Notes: generated by a model from the letters alone, not told the origin. DNA of 64,000 bases from Pygmaiobacter massiliensis (GCA_022778585.1 JALFTI010000010.1:1-64000); one strand, 5' to 3'. Counted from the first letter of the stretch, positions 11,336 through 19,185 are shown. Program-made: numbers and translations.

Positions 11336-12198
11336 CTCCAGTTCCCCCTCACATAAAACAGCAAAATCTCCTCCAGGCTGGCTGGGTCCACCAAAATATC
11401 CGGGTGTCGGCGGGCAAAGGTCTGCCGGTCGGCTACCAAAAATTCCGTGTCGGCGGGCAGCTTGCGGGTACACAGCACCTCTTCGGGCAAAACCTGTGCG
11501 GCTTGGGCAGCACGGCATTTGGCAATGCCGCGGCTTGCCAAAAGCTCATCCTTTTCTAGCTGAAAAATGACCCGCCCCTCATGTAAAAACATCACATAAT
11601 CACTAACCTTTTCCAGGTCGGTGGTAATATGGGAGGAAAACAAAATACTGTGTTCTTCGTCCCCAATAAATTCCAAAAACAAATCCAAAATGTCCTCCCG
11701 CACGGCGGGGTCCAGTCCGCTGGTGGGCTCATCCAGCAAAAGCAGGCGTGGGTGGTGCGCAACGGCCGCAGCAATAGAAAGCTTCTTTTTCATACCGCGG
11801 GAAAAGGTTTTAATAGGCTTATTCTGCGGCAGAGAAAACCGGTCGCACAGCCTGTGAAACAAGGTACTGTCCCAACTTTTTTTAAAAATCTGCCCCAAAA
11901 GCACCTGTACATTCTGCGCAGTCAGGTTGTCATGAAAATAGCTCTCGTCAAATACCACGCCAATTTGCGCCTTGGCAGCCGCATCATCTCCCAAAAACGG
12001 GGCTCCAAACAGCTGTATGCGGCCGGCGTCGGTTTTTACTAATCCCAAAATCGATTTGAATAGAGTGGTTTTGCCGGCTCCGTTTTCTCCAATTAAACCC
12101 ATAATGGTTCCGCCCGGCAAAGAAAAGGTAATATCCTGCAAAGCAAAGTCCTGGTATTGCTTGCAAACACCTTCCAAATGCAAAAGCTCGTTCATCAT
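11332..12198 (-). CDS. ABC transporter ATP-binding protein
   Basis: Cytoplasmic ATPase of the exporter encoded with the downstream permease. The 288 residues hold Walker A (GENGAGKTT, about residues 37-45), a Q-loop (VVFDES, in which the usual Gln is replaced by Asp), a signature TFSRGMKKKLS and Walker B LLLLDEPTSGLD. The H-loop is SSHITTD. A C-terminal extension of about 80 residues follows. The signature is SRGMK rather than LSGGQ, which is usual for this ABC-2 subgroup. Two adjacent start codons exist (12198 and 12195), both served by AAGGAG; the second has the better spacing. It overlaps the regulator stop codon, so the three genes are translationally coupled. Confidence 0.93.
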   Translation of the reverse strand: MMNELLHLEGVCKQYQDFALQDITFSLPGGTIMGLIGENGAGKTTLFKSILGLVKTDAGRIQLFGAPFLGDDAAAKAQIGVVFDESYFHDNLTAQNVQVLLGQIFKKSWDSTLFHRLCDRFSLPQNKPIKTFSRGMKKKLSIAAAVAHHPRLLLLDEPTSGLDPAVREDILDLFLEFIGDEEHSILFSSHITTDLEKVSDYVMFLHEGRVIFQLEKDELLASRGIAKCRAAQAAQVLPEEVLCTRKLPADTEFLVADRQTFARRHPDILVDPASLEEILLFYVRGNWR

Positions 12199-12572
12199 GC
12201 TTCTCCTTCATATAACAGTTTCAGCATTTCCCAAAGTTCTTCCTGGGTAAGGTTTGCGCTTTTGGCAATGTCTACCGCCTGGCTAAGTGCCTCCTGAACC
12301 CGGCGCAGCACCTCTTCGCGGATAAACTCCGGGTTTGCTTTGGCAACAAAACACCCCTTGCCCGGTACATTTACCAAAAAACCGTCCCGTTCCAGGTCCT
12401 CATAGGCCCGTTTGGTGGTAATTACACTAATATGCAGGTCTTTGGCCAGCTGGCGCATGCTGGGCAAAAGCTCGCCCTGGGTTAGCTCGCCAGATAAAAT
12501 AAGGCTTTTGATCTGCTGGCTGATCTGCTCGTAAATGGGTTTTCCGCTGGAATTGGAAAGTATGAGTTCCAC
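12195..12572 (-). CDS. GntR-family transcriptional regulator (YtrA type)
   Basis: A 125-residue regulator with an N-terminal winged helix (GKPIYEQISQQIKSLILSG, LPSMRQLAKDLHISVITTKRAYEDLERDGFL, GKGCFVA) and only a short C-terminal helical tail, the YtrA subfamily layout. YtrA-type proteins normally repress the ABC-exporter operon they belong to. The GTG at 12572 follows GGGAGG at a spacing of 5; the longer open frame upstream runs through the promoter and is not real. The promoter it reads from carries two 10-base TATA-rich perfect palindromes, which are likely autoregulatory sites. First gene of the three-gene operon. Confidence 0.9.
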   Translation of the reverse strand: MELILSNSSGKPIYEQISQQIKSLILSGELTQGELLPSMRQLAKDLHISVITTKRAYEDLERDGFLVNVPGKGCFVAKANPEFIREEVLRRVQEALSQAVDIAKSANLTQEELWEMLKLLYEGEA

Positions 12573-12599
12573 AAGACCCTCCCTTTCTGACAATATACC

Positions 12600-12647
12600 G
12601 TATATATACTGTATATATAGTATATACTGTGTATGCTGTGCTGTCAA
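12600..12647 (-). promoter_or_regulatory. Promoter and candidate operator of the GntR-ABC operon
   Basis: Minus-strand TTGACA (12642-12647) and TATACT (12619-12624) are spaced by exactly 17 bases. Two perfect palindromes, AGTATATACT (12619-12628, covering the -10) and GTATATATAC (12600-12609, near the expected start of transcription), are candidate binding sites for the GntR protein. Confidence 0.75.
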
Positions 12648-12788
12648 TTCCAAAGAAAAATTTTTTAAAAAGGCTGTCATTTCAATAGGGGAAAGCTTTG
12701 TGCCAAAGGGCACAGATAAAAAATGAAAGGCGGTGCCAGAACTTTTGTTTTTTCAGCTGTGGGGCTTTCTGCTGGCAAAAGGCGATTC

Positions 12789-12817
12789 TTGATTTTATGC
12801 CCAAAACAAGGTATATT
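12789..12817 (+). promoter_or_regulatory. Predicted promoter of gluQ
   Basis: TTGATT (12789-12794) and TATATT (12812-12817) with 17 bases between, 55 bases before the start codon. Confidence 0.55.
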
Positions 12818-12871
12818 GGAAAGCAGCCCGAAGGGTGTAAAAACAGGCCATGGCCAAATGGGGGAATGCAG

Positions 12872-13822
12872 ATGGAACAAACAGTAGGGCGCTTTGCCCC
12901 AAGTCCCAGCGGGCGCATGCACCTGGGCAATGTGTTCTGTGCTTTAATGGCCTGGCTGTTTTGCCGTCAGGCAGGCGGGCGGCTTATTTTGCGCATAGAG
13001 GACCTGGATACAGCCCGCTGCAAACCAACTTATACCGCCCAGCTGGTGGAAGATTTAAATTGGCTGGGGCTTACTTGGGACGAAGGCGGAAACCTGCCGG
13101 GCTATCGCCAAAGCGAACGGAGTGATTATTACAGCGCCTGCCTGAAAAAACTGCAGCAGCAGGGGGTTATTTACCCTTGTTTTTGCAGCCGCGGCGAACT
13201 GCACGCAGCTTCTGCGCCCCACCGTTCGGACGGAACCTTTATTTATACAGGCCGCTGCCGTAACCTTACCGCACAGCAGCGCCAAGTGCTTTTTAAGCAG
13301 CGTCAGCCGGCCTGGCGACTGGCAGTACCCAACAAAACCATCTGCTTTTGCGACCAGCTGCAGGGAGAGGTAAGCCAGGATCTGGCTACTGACTGCGGAG
13401 ATTTTATTCTGCGCCGTTCCGACGGTGTGTTTGCTTACCAGCTGGCAGTGGTGGCGGATGACGCTGCCATGGGGGTTACGCAGGTGGTTCGCGGAAAAGA
13501 TCTGCTGGCTTCCACGCCGCGCCAGCTTTTGTTGTACCAGCTTTTGGGGGTAAAGCCGCCGCAGTTTTACCACCTGCCGCTTTTGTGCAGCGAGTCTGGC
13601 GCCCGGCTGTCCAAACGGGACCAATCGCTGGACTTGGGTGCTTTGCGCCGGCAGGGAATTACAGCCCAGGAAATATTGGGACGCCTTGCCTGGCTTTGCG
13701 GGCTGCAGGAAACCTTTGTGCCGCAAACGGCACAGCAGCTTTTGGCAAATTTTAACCCGCAAAAGCTCAAGCGGGAGGACATTATTGTACCGGCAGACCT
13801 GTTTTGCGCTGAAAAGCCCTAA
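12872..13822 (+). CDS. gluQ: Glutamyl-Q tRNA(Asp) synthetase
   Basis: A 316-residue truncated glutamyl-tRNA synthetase lacking the anticodon-binding domain, as expected for GluQ-RS, which attaches glutamate to the queuosine base in the anticodon of tRNA-Asp. The class I signatures are present in family form: HLGN (in APSPSGRMHLGNVF) for HIGH, and LSKRD for KMSKS. The zinc-site region CFCSRGEL and YTGRCR also fit. The length (about 300) separates it from true GltX (about 480). The ATG at 12872 is 7 bases after GGGGG; the ATG at 12866 is closer and less likely. A discriminating GluRS would need the C-terminal half, which is absent here without sign of truncation. Confidence 0.88.
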   Translation: MEQTVGRFAPSPSGRMHLGNVFCALMAWLFCRQAGGRLILRIEDLDTARCKPTYTAQLVEDLNWLGLTWDEGGNLPGYRQSERSDYYSACLKKLQQQGVIYPCFCSRGELHAASAPHRSDGTFIYTGRCRNLTAQQRQVLFKQRQPAWRLAVPNKTICFCDQLQGEVSQDLATDCGDFILRRSDGVFAYQLAVVADDAAMGVTQVVRGKDLLASTPRQLLLYQLLGVKPPQFYHLPLLCSESGARLSKRDQSLDLGALRRQGITAQEILGRLAWLCGLQETFVPQTAQQLLANFNPQKLKREDIIVPADLFCAEKP

Positions 13823-14063
13823 TGGCAGGCAGGGGAATAAGCTTTTGCTTTTAAAAATATGCGGTTTCTATATGGGCTGCATACCCTGCGCAAAGTACAT
13901 ATCTTTTTGAGCTGGCACGCTCTGCTTTATGGCCGCTGCTTTTGTGGCTGGATAAACCATGAGACAGCTGATTTTGTTTACCCATTAAGCGCAAATGCAC
14001 AAGCTTTGTGCAAAAAATAATAGCCCCCTGGAAAATACATGGGGCAAGAAAGGCAAAATAAAC

Positions 14064-15086
14064 ATGAACCAAAATTACAACCAATTCAATCGGCAGCAGC
14101 AGGCAAGAAATTCCCGAGCTGCACGCGAGCGCGCAGCTCGCCGCCGGGCGAAAGCGCGTGCCCGGCGGCGCCTTTTGCTTTTTTTGCTGGCGCTTTTTCT
14201 TTTGCTGCTCAGCTTTTTTATTGTTCGTCTTATAGAACCAAACCGGGAAGAGAAACCGGCTCAGTCCTTGCAGGAAAGCAGCAGCCAGCCAGCCAGCACC
14301 ACCAGCGAAAGTGTGCCTGTGCAAAGCGAAAGCCTACCCAGTGTGTCCTCAAGCACTGCTTTGGGGACCGATACACAGACCTTTGCCGACCAGCAAGGCT
14401 ACCGGGAGGAAAATGCCCAGCGGTACGCTGCCTGGGCGCAGGCTCACCCGGAGCATACACCGGCCCAGACTGTGGGGTATGTAAATGTGGGGTTGGACCA
14501 GGAGTTTTATTCTCAGGTGAATGAAATTGAGGACCCGGATAATCTGCTGGTTTTGTGCAATAAGTACCATAAGCTGCCGGACGGCTACGAGCCGGCAGAT
14601 CTGACCGAAATTCAGGCCCAGTATTCCAACGGCAAAACCGTTTACCTGCGGGCAGAGGCAGCGCAGGCCTTTGAACAGCTTTGCCAAGGTGCTGCCGAAC
14701 AGGGGTATACCATTTTAGGGCAGTCGGGGTTCCGCAGCTATTCCTACCAGCAGCAGCTTTATAATAACTATGTACAGCGGGACGGTCAGGCTGCCGCCGA
14801 TACCTACAGCGCCCGCCCCGGCTACTCGGAACACCAGACAGGACTTGCTATGGATATCTGCAATGGCACCCTTTCTTATACGGAATTTGGCCAAACAGCA
14901 GAATACCAGTGGGTGAGGGATCATTTGCACGAGTATGGCTTTGTGCTGCATTACCTGCCCGATACCCAATGGATTACCGGATATATGACCGAGGAATGGC
15001 ATATCCGGTATGTAGGGGTGGAAGCCGCCACCCAAATTTACCAGCTGGGCATTACGCTGGACGAATACTGCGCGCTTTATTTGTAA
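14064..15086 (+). CDS. D-alanyl-D-alanine carboxypeptidase, VanY family (membrane-anchored M15B)
   Basis: Zinc peptidase predicted to trim the terminal D-Ala of peptidoglycan stem peptides outside the membrane. The 340 residues have an Arg-rich cytoplasmic N-terminus and one membrane segment at about residues 36-55 (LLLFLLALFLLLLSFFIV). A Ser/Gln-rich linker of about 50 residues follows, then the M15B domain. Its motifs are SGFRSYSYQQQLY, the metal-ligand motif SEHQTGLAMDI (SxHxxGxAxD) and EEWHIR (with the catalytic Glu and third zinc His). The ATG at 14064 follows GAAAGG. No vancomycin-resistance genes are nearby, so this is a housekeeping type. It ends in front of a bidirectional terminator. 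Confidence 0.93.
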   Translation: MNQNYNQFNRQQQARNSRAARERAARRRAKARARRRLLLFLLALFLLLLSFFIVRLIEPNREEKPAQSLQESSSQPASTTSESVPVQSESLPSVSSSTALGTDTQTFADQQGYREENAQRYAAWAQAHPEHTPAQTVGYVNVGLDQEFYSQVNEIEDPDNLLVLCNKYHKLPDGYEPADLTEIQAQYSNGKTVYLRAEAAQAFEQLCQGAAEQGYTILGQSGFRSYSYQQQLYNNYVQRDGQAAADTYSARPGYSEHQTGLAMDICNGTLSYTEFGQTAEYQWVRDHLHEYGFVLHYLPDTQWITGYMTEEWHIRYVGVEAATQIYQLGITLDEYCALYL

Positions 15087-15177
15087 AAGTTTGCCCTCTG
15101 TGCGGTTTTATTCCGTATAGGGCCGCGGCAGAATAAAAAAGCGCAAAGGAAGCTGCCTTTTTAAAGCTGAAAAAATA

Positions 15178-15212
15178 AAAAGCCTCGGACCAGCTGGTCC
15201 GGGGCTTTTTTA
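15178..15212. terminator. Bidirectional terminator
   Basis: AAAAAGCCTCGGACCAG and CTGGTCCGGGGCTTTTTT form a long stem flanked by A- and T-runs, between the carboxypeptidase (+) and the membrane gene (-). Confidence 0.9.
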
Positions 15213-15241
15213 GGAACCATTGGCAGCAGCACAGAATACCT

Positions 15242-15701
15242 TTATAGCCAAGGTTTCCTTTTAAGGCTGTTTTTGCTCACTTTTAACTGTACGACGCACA
15301 CTATCCCTACAAGTAAAAACAAAAGCACTAGCCCAAGCCAAATTTTGTGTGCACCGGGAGAGAGGATGGGCCATAAATACACGCCCGCTGCAGACCAAAT
15401 AAAAGCGCACACGCCTAAAACTGCCAGTTCACCCAGCAAAGCGGTGCGTTTGCTGCGGGCAAAAAAACAACGAAGAAAATGCCGAAAAATAAAAAACATT
15501 AAGCGCTGTACAGCTGCACAAAAACGCCTGTTCGGCAAGGTAGGCTTCCCATTCGGCGCTGCTTAAAACCTGTGCTTGGTATATTTTATCAAGGTTCTTT
15601 AACAAAAGATATAGGTTTATAGTCTGCAAAACAGCGCCCACCAATACAACCCATTTACCAAACGGATGCTTCCAGTAGGAAAAAATTTTCTTTTCATCCA
15701 T
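15242..15701 (-). pseudogene. Small membrane-protein gene split by a frameshift at a T7 run
   Basis: The gene starts at 15701 behind GGGAGGG with MDEKKIFSYWKHPFGKW, gives one membrane segment, and after ALNVFYFSAFSSLFF runs into a short unrelated tail and stop. The neighbouring frame carries on with ARSKRTALLGELAVLG and two more membrane segments (VCAFIWSAAGVYLW, IWLGLVLLFLLVGIVC). The switch point is a run of seven T on the coding strand (15461-15467): with six T, one continuous four-helix protein of about 152 residues results. This can be a real frameshift mutation, a sequencing error, or slippage on the homopolymer. I do not recognise the family. Confidence 0.65.
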
Positions 15702-16025
15702 TCTGCTCCCTCCCTTTGGGAAAGGCTTTTTTTAAGAATAGCAAAAATCGGCAAAAAAATCCACATACTAACCTTTTAGCACAGCCAAAAAGCTTTTCTT
15801 TTAAGAAGATCCTCCCCAATAGAAAAACAGCATAGCAAAAACAAACAGGGTTCCAAAACCATAATACTGGCAAAGCAACCAAATTCTTTGTCGTGTAATT
15901 CCAAAATTTTTGCTTTTCCATTGACCTTTTTTGGTAAAAATGGTTTACTATATGTAGTATTAAATACACTCATGCGCCGCTGTCAAAAAAGACAGGCGCA
16001 GAACAGACGAAAAGGAGGAACCTTC
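15702..16025. other. Gene-poor gap with the AbgB-like gene's promoter
   Basis: The plus-strand promoter and operator (15921-15969) and the ribosome binding site AAAGGAGG (16011-16018) of the next gene are the only firm features. Two overlapping minus-strand open frames rich in hydrophobic residues are present, but neither has a convincing start, so I do not call them. Confidence 0.6.
15921..15970 (+). promoter_or_regulatory. Promoter with operator box A (AbgB-like gene)
   Basis: TTGACC (15921-15926), 17 bases, TTTACT (15944-15949). Directly after it, at 15952-15969, is ATGTAGTATTAAATACAC with the core GTATT-A-AATAC. The same design and box occur in front of the ornithine cyclodeaminase-family gene (18848-18897), suggesting control by one regulator, probably the nearby RpiR protein. 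Confidence 0.7.
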
Positions 16026-17399
16026 ATGTCTACCGTCACAAATGTGGTCGATCGGCTGGCCCCGCAGCTGGTCCAGCTCAGCCGCGATCTGTGGGAGCAT
16101 CCGGAGCCCGCCTTTACCGAACGGTATGCAAGCGAACACCTGATGGACTTTTTGAAAGAAAACGGGTTCGAGATTGAATGCCCGGTAGCGGGTATTCCCA
16201 CAGCTTTTGTGGCTCGCTGGGGCAGTGGTGCTCCACGCATTGGCCTTTTGGCAGAGTATGATGGCCTGCCGGGCTTTAGCCAAAAAACCGTTACCCATGA
16301 GGAACCGGTTACCCCTGGTGGGCCGGGGCACGCCTGCGGCCATAACCTAATGGGGGCGGCCCATGTGGGGGCTGCGGTGGCTGTGAAAGAGGCATTGGAG
16401 GAAGCAGGGCTGCCCGGTACCATTATTATGTTTGGCTGCCCGGCGGAAGAGGTACTTACCGGCAAAGTGTTTATGGTGCGGGCCGGCCTGTTTAAGGATG
16501 TGGACTGCACCTTGAATTTCCACCCCGACTCGGTGAATGGGGTAAATATGCACAGGCTGGCAGCCATCAACAATGTAAAGTTTAATTTCCACGGCACCAT
16601 TAGCCATGCAGCTGCCCGTCCCTACGACGGGCGCAGCGCTTCGGACGCGGCCGAACTGATGAATGTAGGTGCAAACTATCTGCGGGAGCATATTCCGGAA
16701 AATGTGCGCATCCACTATGTTACTACCGACGGCGGCAAGGCACCTAATATTGTGGCAAACTTTGCCCAAACCTGGTACTATGTTCGTGCTAAAAACCGCG
16801 CGGATGTGGATTCGGTTTATGAGCGTTTGGTGGATGTGGCGAAAGGCGCTGCCATGATGACCGGTACCAGGGTAGAGGTTGACCTGCAGGGCGGCTGCTA
16901 TTCCACCTTGCAGAATAAGGTTTTGGCGCAGGCAATTGATGAGTCGATGCGGGAACTGGGCGCACCGGTGTTTACGGCAGAGGAAAAGGCCTATGCCGCC
17001 GAGCTGGAGGCCACCTGCCCGCAAAACCCAGCCCGCACCTTTACCTTGGAGCCTAATACGCCTTTGGATGAGCGGATTATTGGCCTGTATGACGAAGGCG
17101 GATTTGCTTACAATGCGGCAGATATGGGCGATATTATGCAGCTGGTGCCTTCCACTATGTTTGGTACGGTTTGCTATAACCAGCGGGCAGACCTGCACAG
17201 CTGGCAGGTTGCGGCTTGCACAGGTCATTCCATTGGACAAAAGGGAATGCTGTATGCTGCAAAGGTGCTTGCAACTACCGCAATGAAACTGTTTGCGGAG
17301 CCCACGCGTATTGAGGCGGCAAAGGAAGAGCTTAAGGAAAATCTGCACGGCGCTACCTATAAATGCCCCATTCCGGACGATGTAATGCCGCCTGTTTAA
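16026..17399 (+). CDS. M20-family amidohydrolase, p-aminobenzoyl-glutamate hydrolase subunit B (AbgB)-like
   Basis: A 457-residue cytosolic metallo-amidohydrolase of the M20D group. Metal-site segments are GLLAEYDGLPG, the GHACGHNLMGAAHVGAA block (about residues 98-114), CPAEE (the catalytic Glu) and NFHPDS. The lid domain comes next (HAAARPYDGRSASDAAELM), and near the end a GDIMQLVPSTMFGT segment like that of AbgB. AbgB cleaves p-aminobenzoyl-glutamate in E. coli, but M20D relatives act on many N-acyl amino acids, so the substrate here is open. No AbgA or AbgT partner is nearby. ATG 16026 is 7 bases after AAAGGAGG. The control region matches that of the ornithine cyclodeaminase-family gene downstream. 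Confidence 0.85.
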   Translation: MSTVTNVVDRLAPQLVQLSRDLWEHPEPAFTERYASEHLMDFLKENGFEIECPVAGIPTAFVARWGSGAPRIGLLAEYDGLPGFSQKTVTHEEPVTPGGPGHACGHNLMGAAHVGAAVAVKEALEEAGLPGTIIMFGCPAEEVLTGKVFMVRAGLFKDVDCTLNFHPDSVNGVNMHRLAAINNVKFNFHGTISHAAARPYDGRSASDAAELMNVGANYLREHIPENVRIHYVTTDGGKAPNIVANFAQTWYYVRAKNRADVDSVYERLVDVAKGAAMMTGTRVEVDLQGGCYSTLQNKVLAQAIDESMRELGAPVFTAEEKAYAAELEATCPQNPARTFTLEPNTPLDERIIGLYDEGGFAYNAADMGDIMQLVPSTMFGTVCYNQRADLHSWQVAACTGHSIGQKGMLYAAKVLATTAMKLFAEPTRIEAAKEELKENLHGATYKCPIPDDVMPPV

Positions 17400-17430
17400 A
17401 AAACTGCTTTGCTTGTTTTTTAGTTAGCAT

Positions 17431-17469
17431 AAAAAAGAACCCTGTGCATTTTGCTCAGGGTTCTTTTTT
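17431..17469 (+). terminator. Terminator after the AbgB-like gene
   Basis: AAGAACCCTG pairs with CAGGGTTCTT around an 11-base loop, followed by TTTT. Confidence 0.9.
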
Positions 17470-17556
17470 GTGTGAAAATTTGCCCCAATCGGAAAAACAA
17501 AAGCCGTAAATTGGTACAAAGGAAGGGGAATCGGCCAAAAAGAAAATGATCCAAAA

Positions 17557-17600
17557 CCAAAGCACCCCGGCGGAGTGCGGATCCGCCGGGGTGCTTTTCA
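17557..17600. terminator. Terminator of the minus-strand ornithine cyclodeaminase-family gene
   Basis: AAAGCACCCCGGCGGA and TCCGCCGGGGTGCTTTT form a 16-base-pair stem around a 7-base loop. It lies just downstream of the minus-strand stop codon at 17652 and may also back up the plus-strand terminator at 17431. Confidence 0.88.
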
Positions 17601-17651
17601 TTTACAAAAATTCAGTTTGCTGCTTTTTGGCAGGCAACTTTGCCTTGCGTC

Positions 17652-18785
17652 TTAGAACCAGTGGGGTTCGTCCCAAATCTTCAGGGTCTGCCCCAGACCC
17701 ATCTCTTTGGCGCGCTGGTACAAAGTGTAGCCCCAGGCCACATCCTCAATCGGCATACCGCCGGTCAAAAGCACAACGCGCTCGTCGTCGCTTTCACGGC
17801 CCTTCTGCTCGCCGCAGGCAATGCCGCCCAGGCCAGGCAGGGTCTCCAGCGGGGGAACAGTGCCATCGTCCACGCATTCATACAGCTTGTAGCCCATCAT
17901 GTTGGCATAAGCCTTCTTCAAATCGCCGCTGGCATGAGCTTCCTGCATATAATCCACATGCATGCTGGGGTTATCCATAACCACCTTGGCGCTGCGCCAG
18001 AAGGAAGAGTCAATCTCCGAAGCGCCGGTCAGGATGATGGTGCAGCCTTTCTGCAGCCATTCGTCTTTGATAACCACGGGTTTGAAGCGGGAAGCCGCCA
18101 CGCTGATCACATCACCGTGTACAACAGCATCCTCGGTGGTTTCGCAGATGACATATTCCAGGTTGGCATCCAGCTCGCTAACTGCCCAGTTTTTGAACTT
18201 CTCGGCGTTCTCGGGGAAGATGTCATAGATATATACGGTCTTCAGGTTCTCCATCTGGCTGGCAATGCCCATTGCGCAGGCGCGGTTGATGGGGCCGGCG
18301 CCAATGATAGCCAGAGTGGAAGCATCCTTGCGAGCCAGGAAGCGGGTGCCTACGCCGGGAACAGAACCGGTGCGCATTGCGCTCAGCAGGTTCGCGCTCA
18401 TCAGGGCGATGGGTTCGCAAGTGTCAGGATCGTTCAGCATAACCATCAAAACGCTGCGGGGCAAACCGCGGGAGGGGTTCACCACATTGGAACCGTACCA
18501 TTTTTCACCGCATACATTGAAGCGGCCGCCCAGGTAAGCGGGCATAGCCATAAAGCGGCGGTCGGGACCATCCAACGGCATGTTGGGGAACGGAGACTCT
18601 TTCGGGAAACGAATGGCGATGCCATGGCTGTTGTTGTTGGGGCCGCCCTCACGGAAGTCGCCCTTGTAAAGCAGCTTGAACATTTCCACCAAAGTGTCTA
18701 CGCACATTTTGGCGTCCAATACACCGGCTTTCAGCATATCGGGTTCGGACAAGAACAGCATTTCAGTTTTTTTACCCTGTGCCAT
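17652..18785 (-). CDS. Ornithine cyclodeaminase/mu-crystallin family enzyme (relatives annotated 'tyramine oxidase subunit B')
   Basis: A 377-residue NAD(P)-dependent enzyme of the OCD/mu-crystallin family. The N-terminal half has the substrate-site stretch MPAYLGGRFNVCGEKWYGS and the LMSANLLSAMRTGSVPGVG segment. The central Rossmann fold reads AIIGAGPINRACAMG (about residues 180-195), and the tail has GGMPIEDVAWG. It is longer than typical ornithine cyclodeaminases (about 350) and closer to a clostridial subgroup whose 'tyramine oxidase subunit B' label has little support that I know of. Family members deaminate ornithine, reduce ketimines or oxidise N-substituted amino acids, so an imine-type reaction is likely. 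The start at 18785 follows GAGAGGAGC. It shares its promoter design with the AbgB-like gene. Confidence 0.85.
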   Translation of the reverse strand: MAQGKKTEMLFLSEPDMLKAGVLDAKMCVDTLVEMFKLLYKGDFREGGPNNNSHGIAIRFPKESPFPNMPLDGPDRRFMAMPAYLGGRFNVCGEKWYGSNVVNPSRGLPRSVLMVMLNDPDTCEPIALMSANLLSAMRTGSVPGVGTRFLARKDASTLAIIGAGPINRACAMGIASQMENLKTVYIYDIFPENAEKFKNWAVSELDANLEYVICETTEDAVVHGDVISVAASRFKPVVIKDEWLQKGCTIILTGASEIDSSFWRSAKVVMDNPSMHVDYMQEAHASGDLKKAYANMMGYKLYECVDDGTVPPLETLPGLGGIACGEQKGRESDDERVVLLTGGMPIEDVAWGYTLYQRAKEMGLGQTLKIWDEPHWF

Positions 18786-18847
18786 AAGTAAGCTCCTCTC
18801 AATTAACAGATGAACTGGGCCAGCCAAACAACCAACCCACGAACAAG

Positions 18848-18897
18848 TGTTGTACTAAATACTACATTCATTAAACCATCTAACCGAAAAAAGTCAA
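18848..18897 (-). promoter_or_regulatory. Promoter with operator box B (ornithine cyclodeaminase-family gene)
   Basis: Minus strand: TTGACT (18892-18897), 16 bases, TTTAAT (18870-18875), then at 18848-18868 the box, which reads AATGTAGTATTTAGTACAAC on the coding strand. It matches box A at 15952 (shared ATGTAGTATT, then WARTACA) and lies at the same place relative to the -10, where a bound protein would block transcription. Confidence 0.7.
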
Positions 18898-18971
18898 GTG
18901 TAAAAATCAATATTCAGCAAAAGAACCAAAAAGCTCCCGCTTTTTTGGCGGTAGTGACCGTTAAATAATGT

Positions 18972-18990
18972 GCTGTATTTTATACAACAT
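18972..18990. promoter_or_regulatory. Operator-like box C
   Basis: GTATTTTATAC (18975-18985) followed by AACA. Read with boxes A and B it preserves the GTATTTwrTACAACA core (box B on the same reading has GTATTTAGTACAACA). It lies between the ornithine cyclodeaminase-family promoter and the rpiR gene. Confidence 0.5.
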
Positions 18991-19105
18991 TGTGTTATGC
19001 TAATATAAAGCGTTATAGCCAAAGCCCTGGCTTGCCACTTGGTGTGCTTGGGTAATGTATAAATTACTAAAATAAGCAGCAGAGCCGCCCGCTTTTTATT
19101 TTATC

Positions 19106-19140
19106 TTGGTTTTTTCTATTATATTGTATAAAATAGTACG
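19106..19140 (+). promoter_or_regulatory. Predicted rpiR promoter overlapping operator-like box D
   Basis: TTGGTT (19106-19111), 17 bases, TAAAAT (19129-19134). The box TTGTATAAAATAGTACG (19124-19140) overlaps the -10 and matches the reverse of box C (shared TTGTATAAAATA). This would suit autoregulation. Confidence 0.5.
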
Positions 19141-19185
19141 CACCCCTTATATGGGGAAAGCTGTGCAGGAAAAGAGGCATTTTGT

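Noticed and set aside
14064-15086. Vancomycin-resistance gene vanY
   Set aside because: No vanH, vanA, vanX or VanRS genes nearby; VanY-type carboxypeptidases are common housekeeping enzymes.
15694-15969. Minus-strand 91-codon hydrophobic frame overlapping the frameshifted membrane gene's start
   Set aside because: Start codon poorly placed, no family resemblance, and a competing frame of similar length overlaps it. AT-rich DNA gives such hydrophobic frames by chance.
17640-18791. 383-codon plus-strand frame opposite the cyclodeaminase-family gene
   Set aside because: The minus-strand protein matches a known family over its whole length; the plus-strand frame has no ribosome binding site and low-complexity composition.
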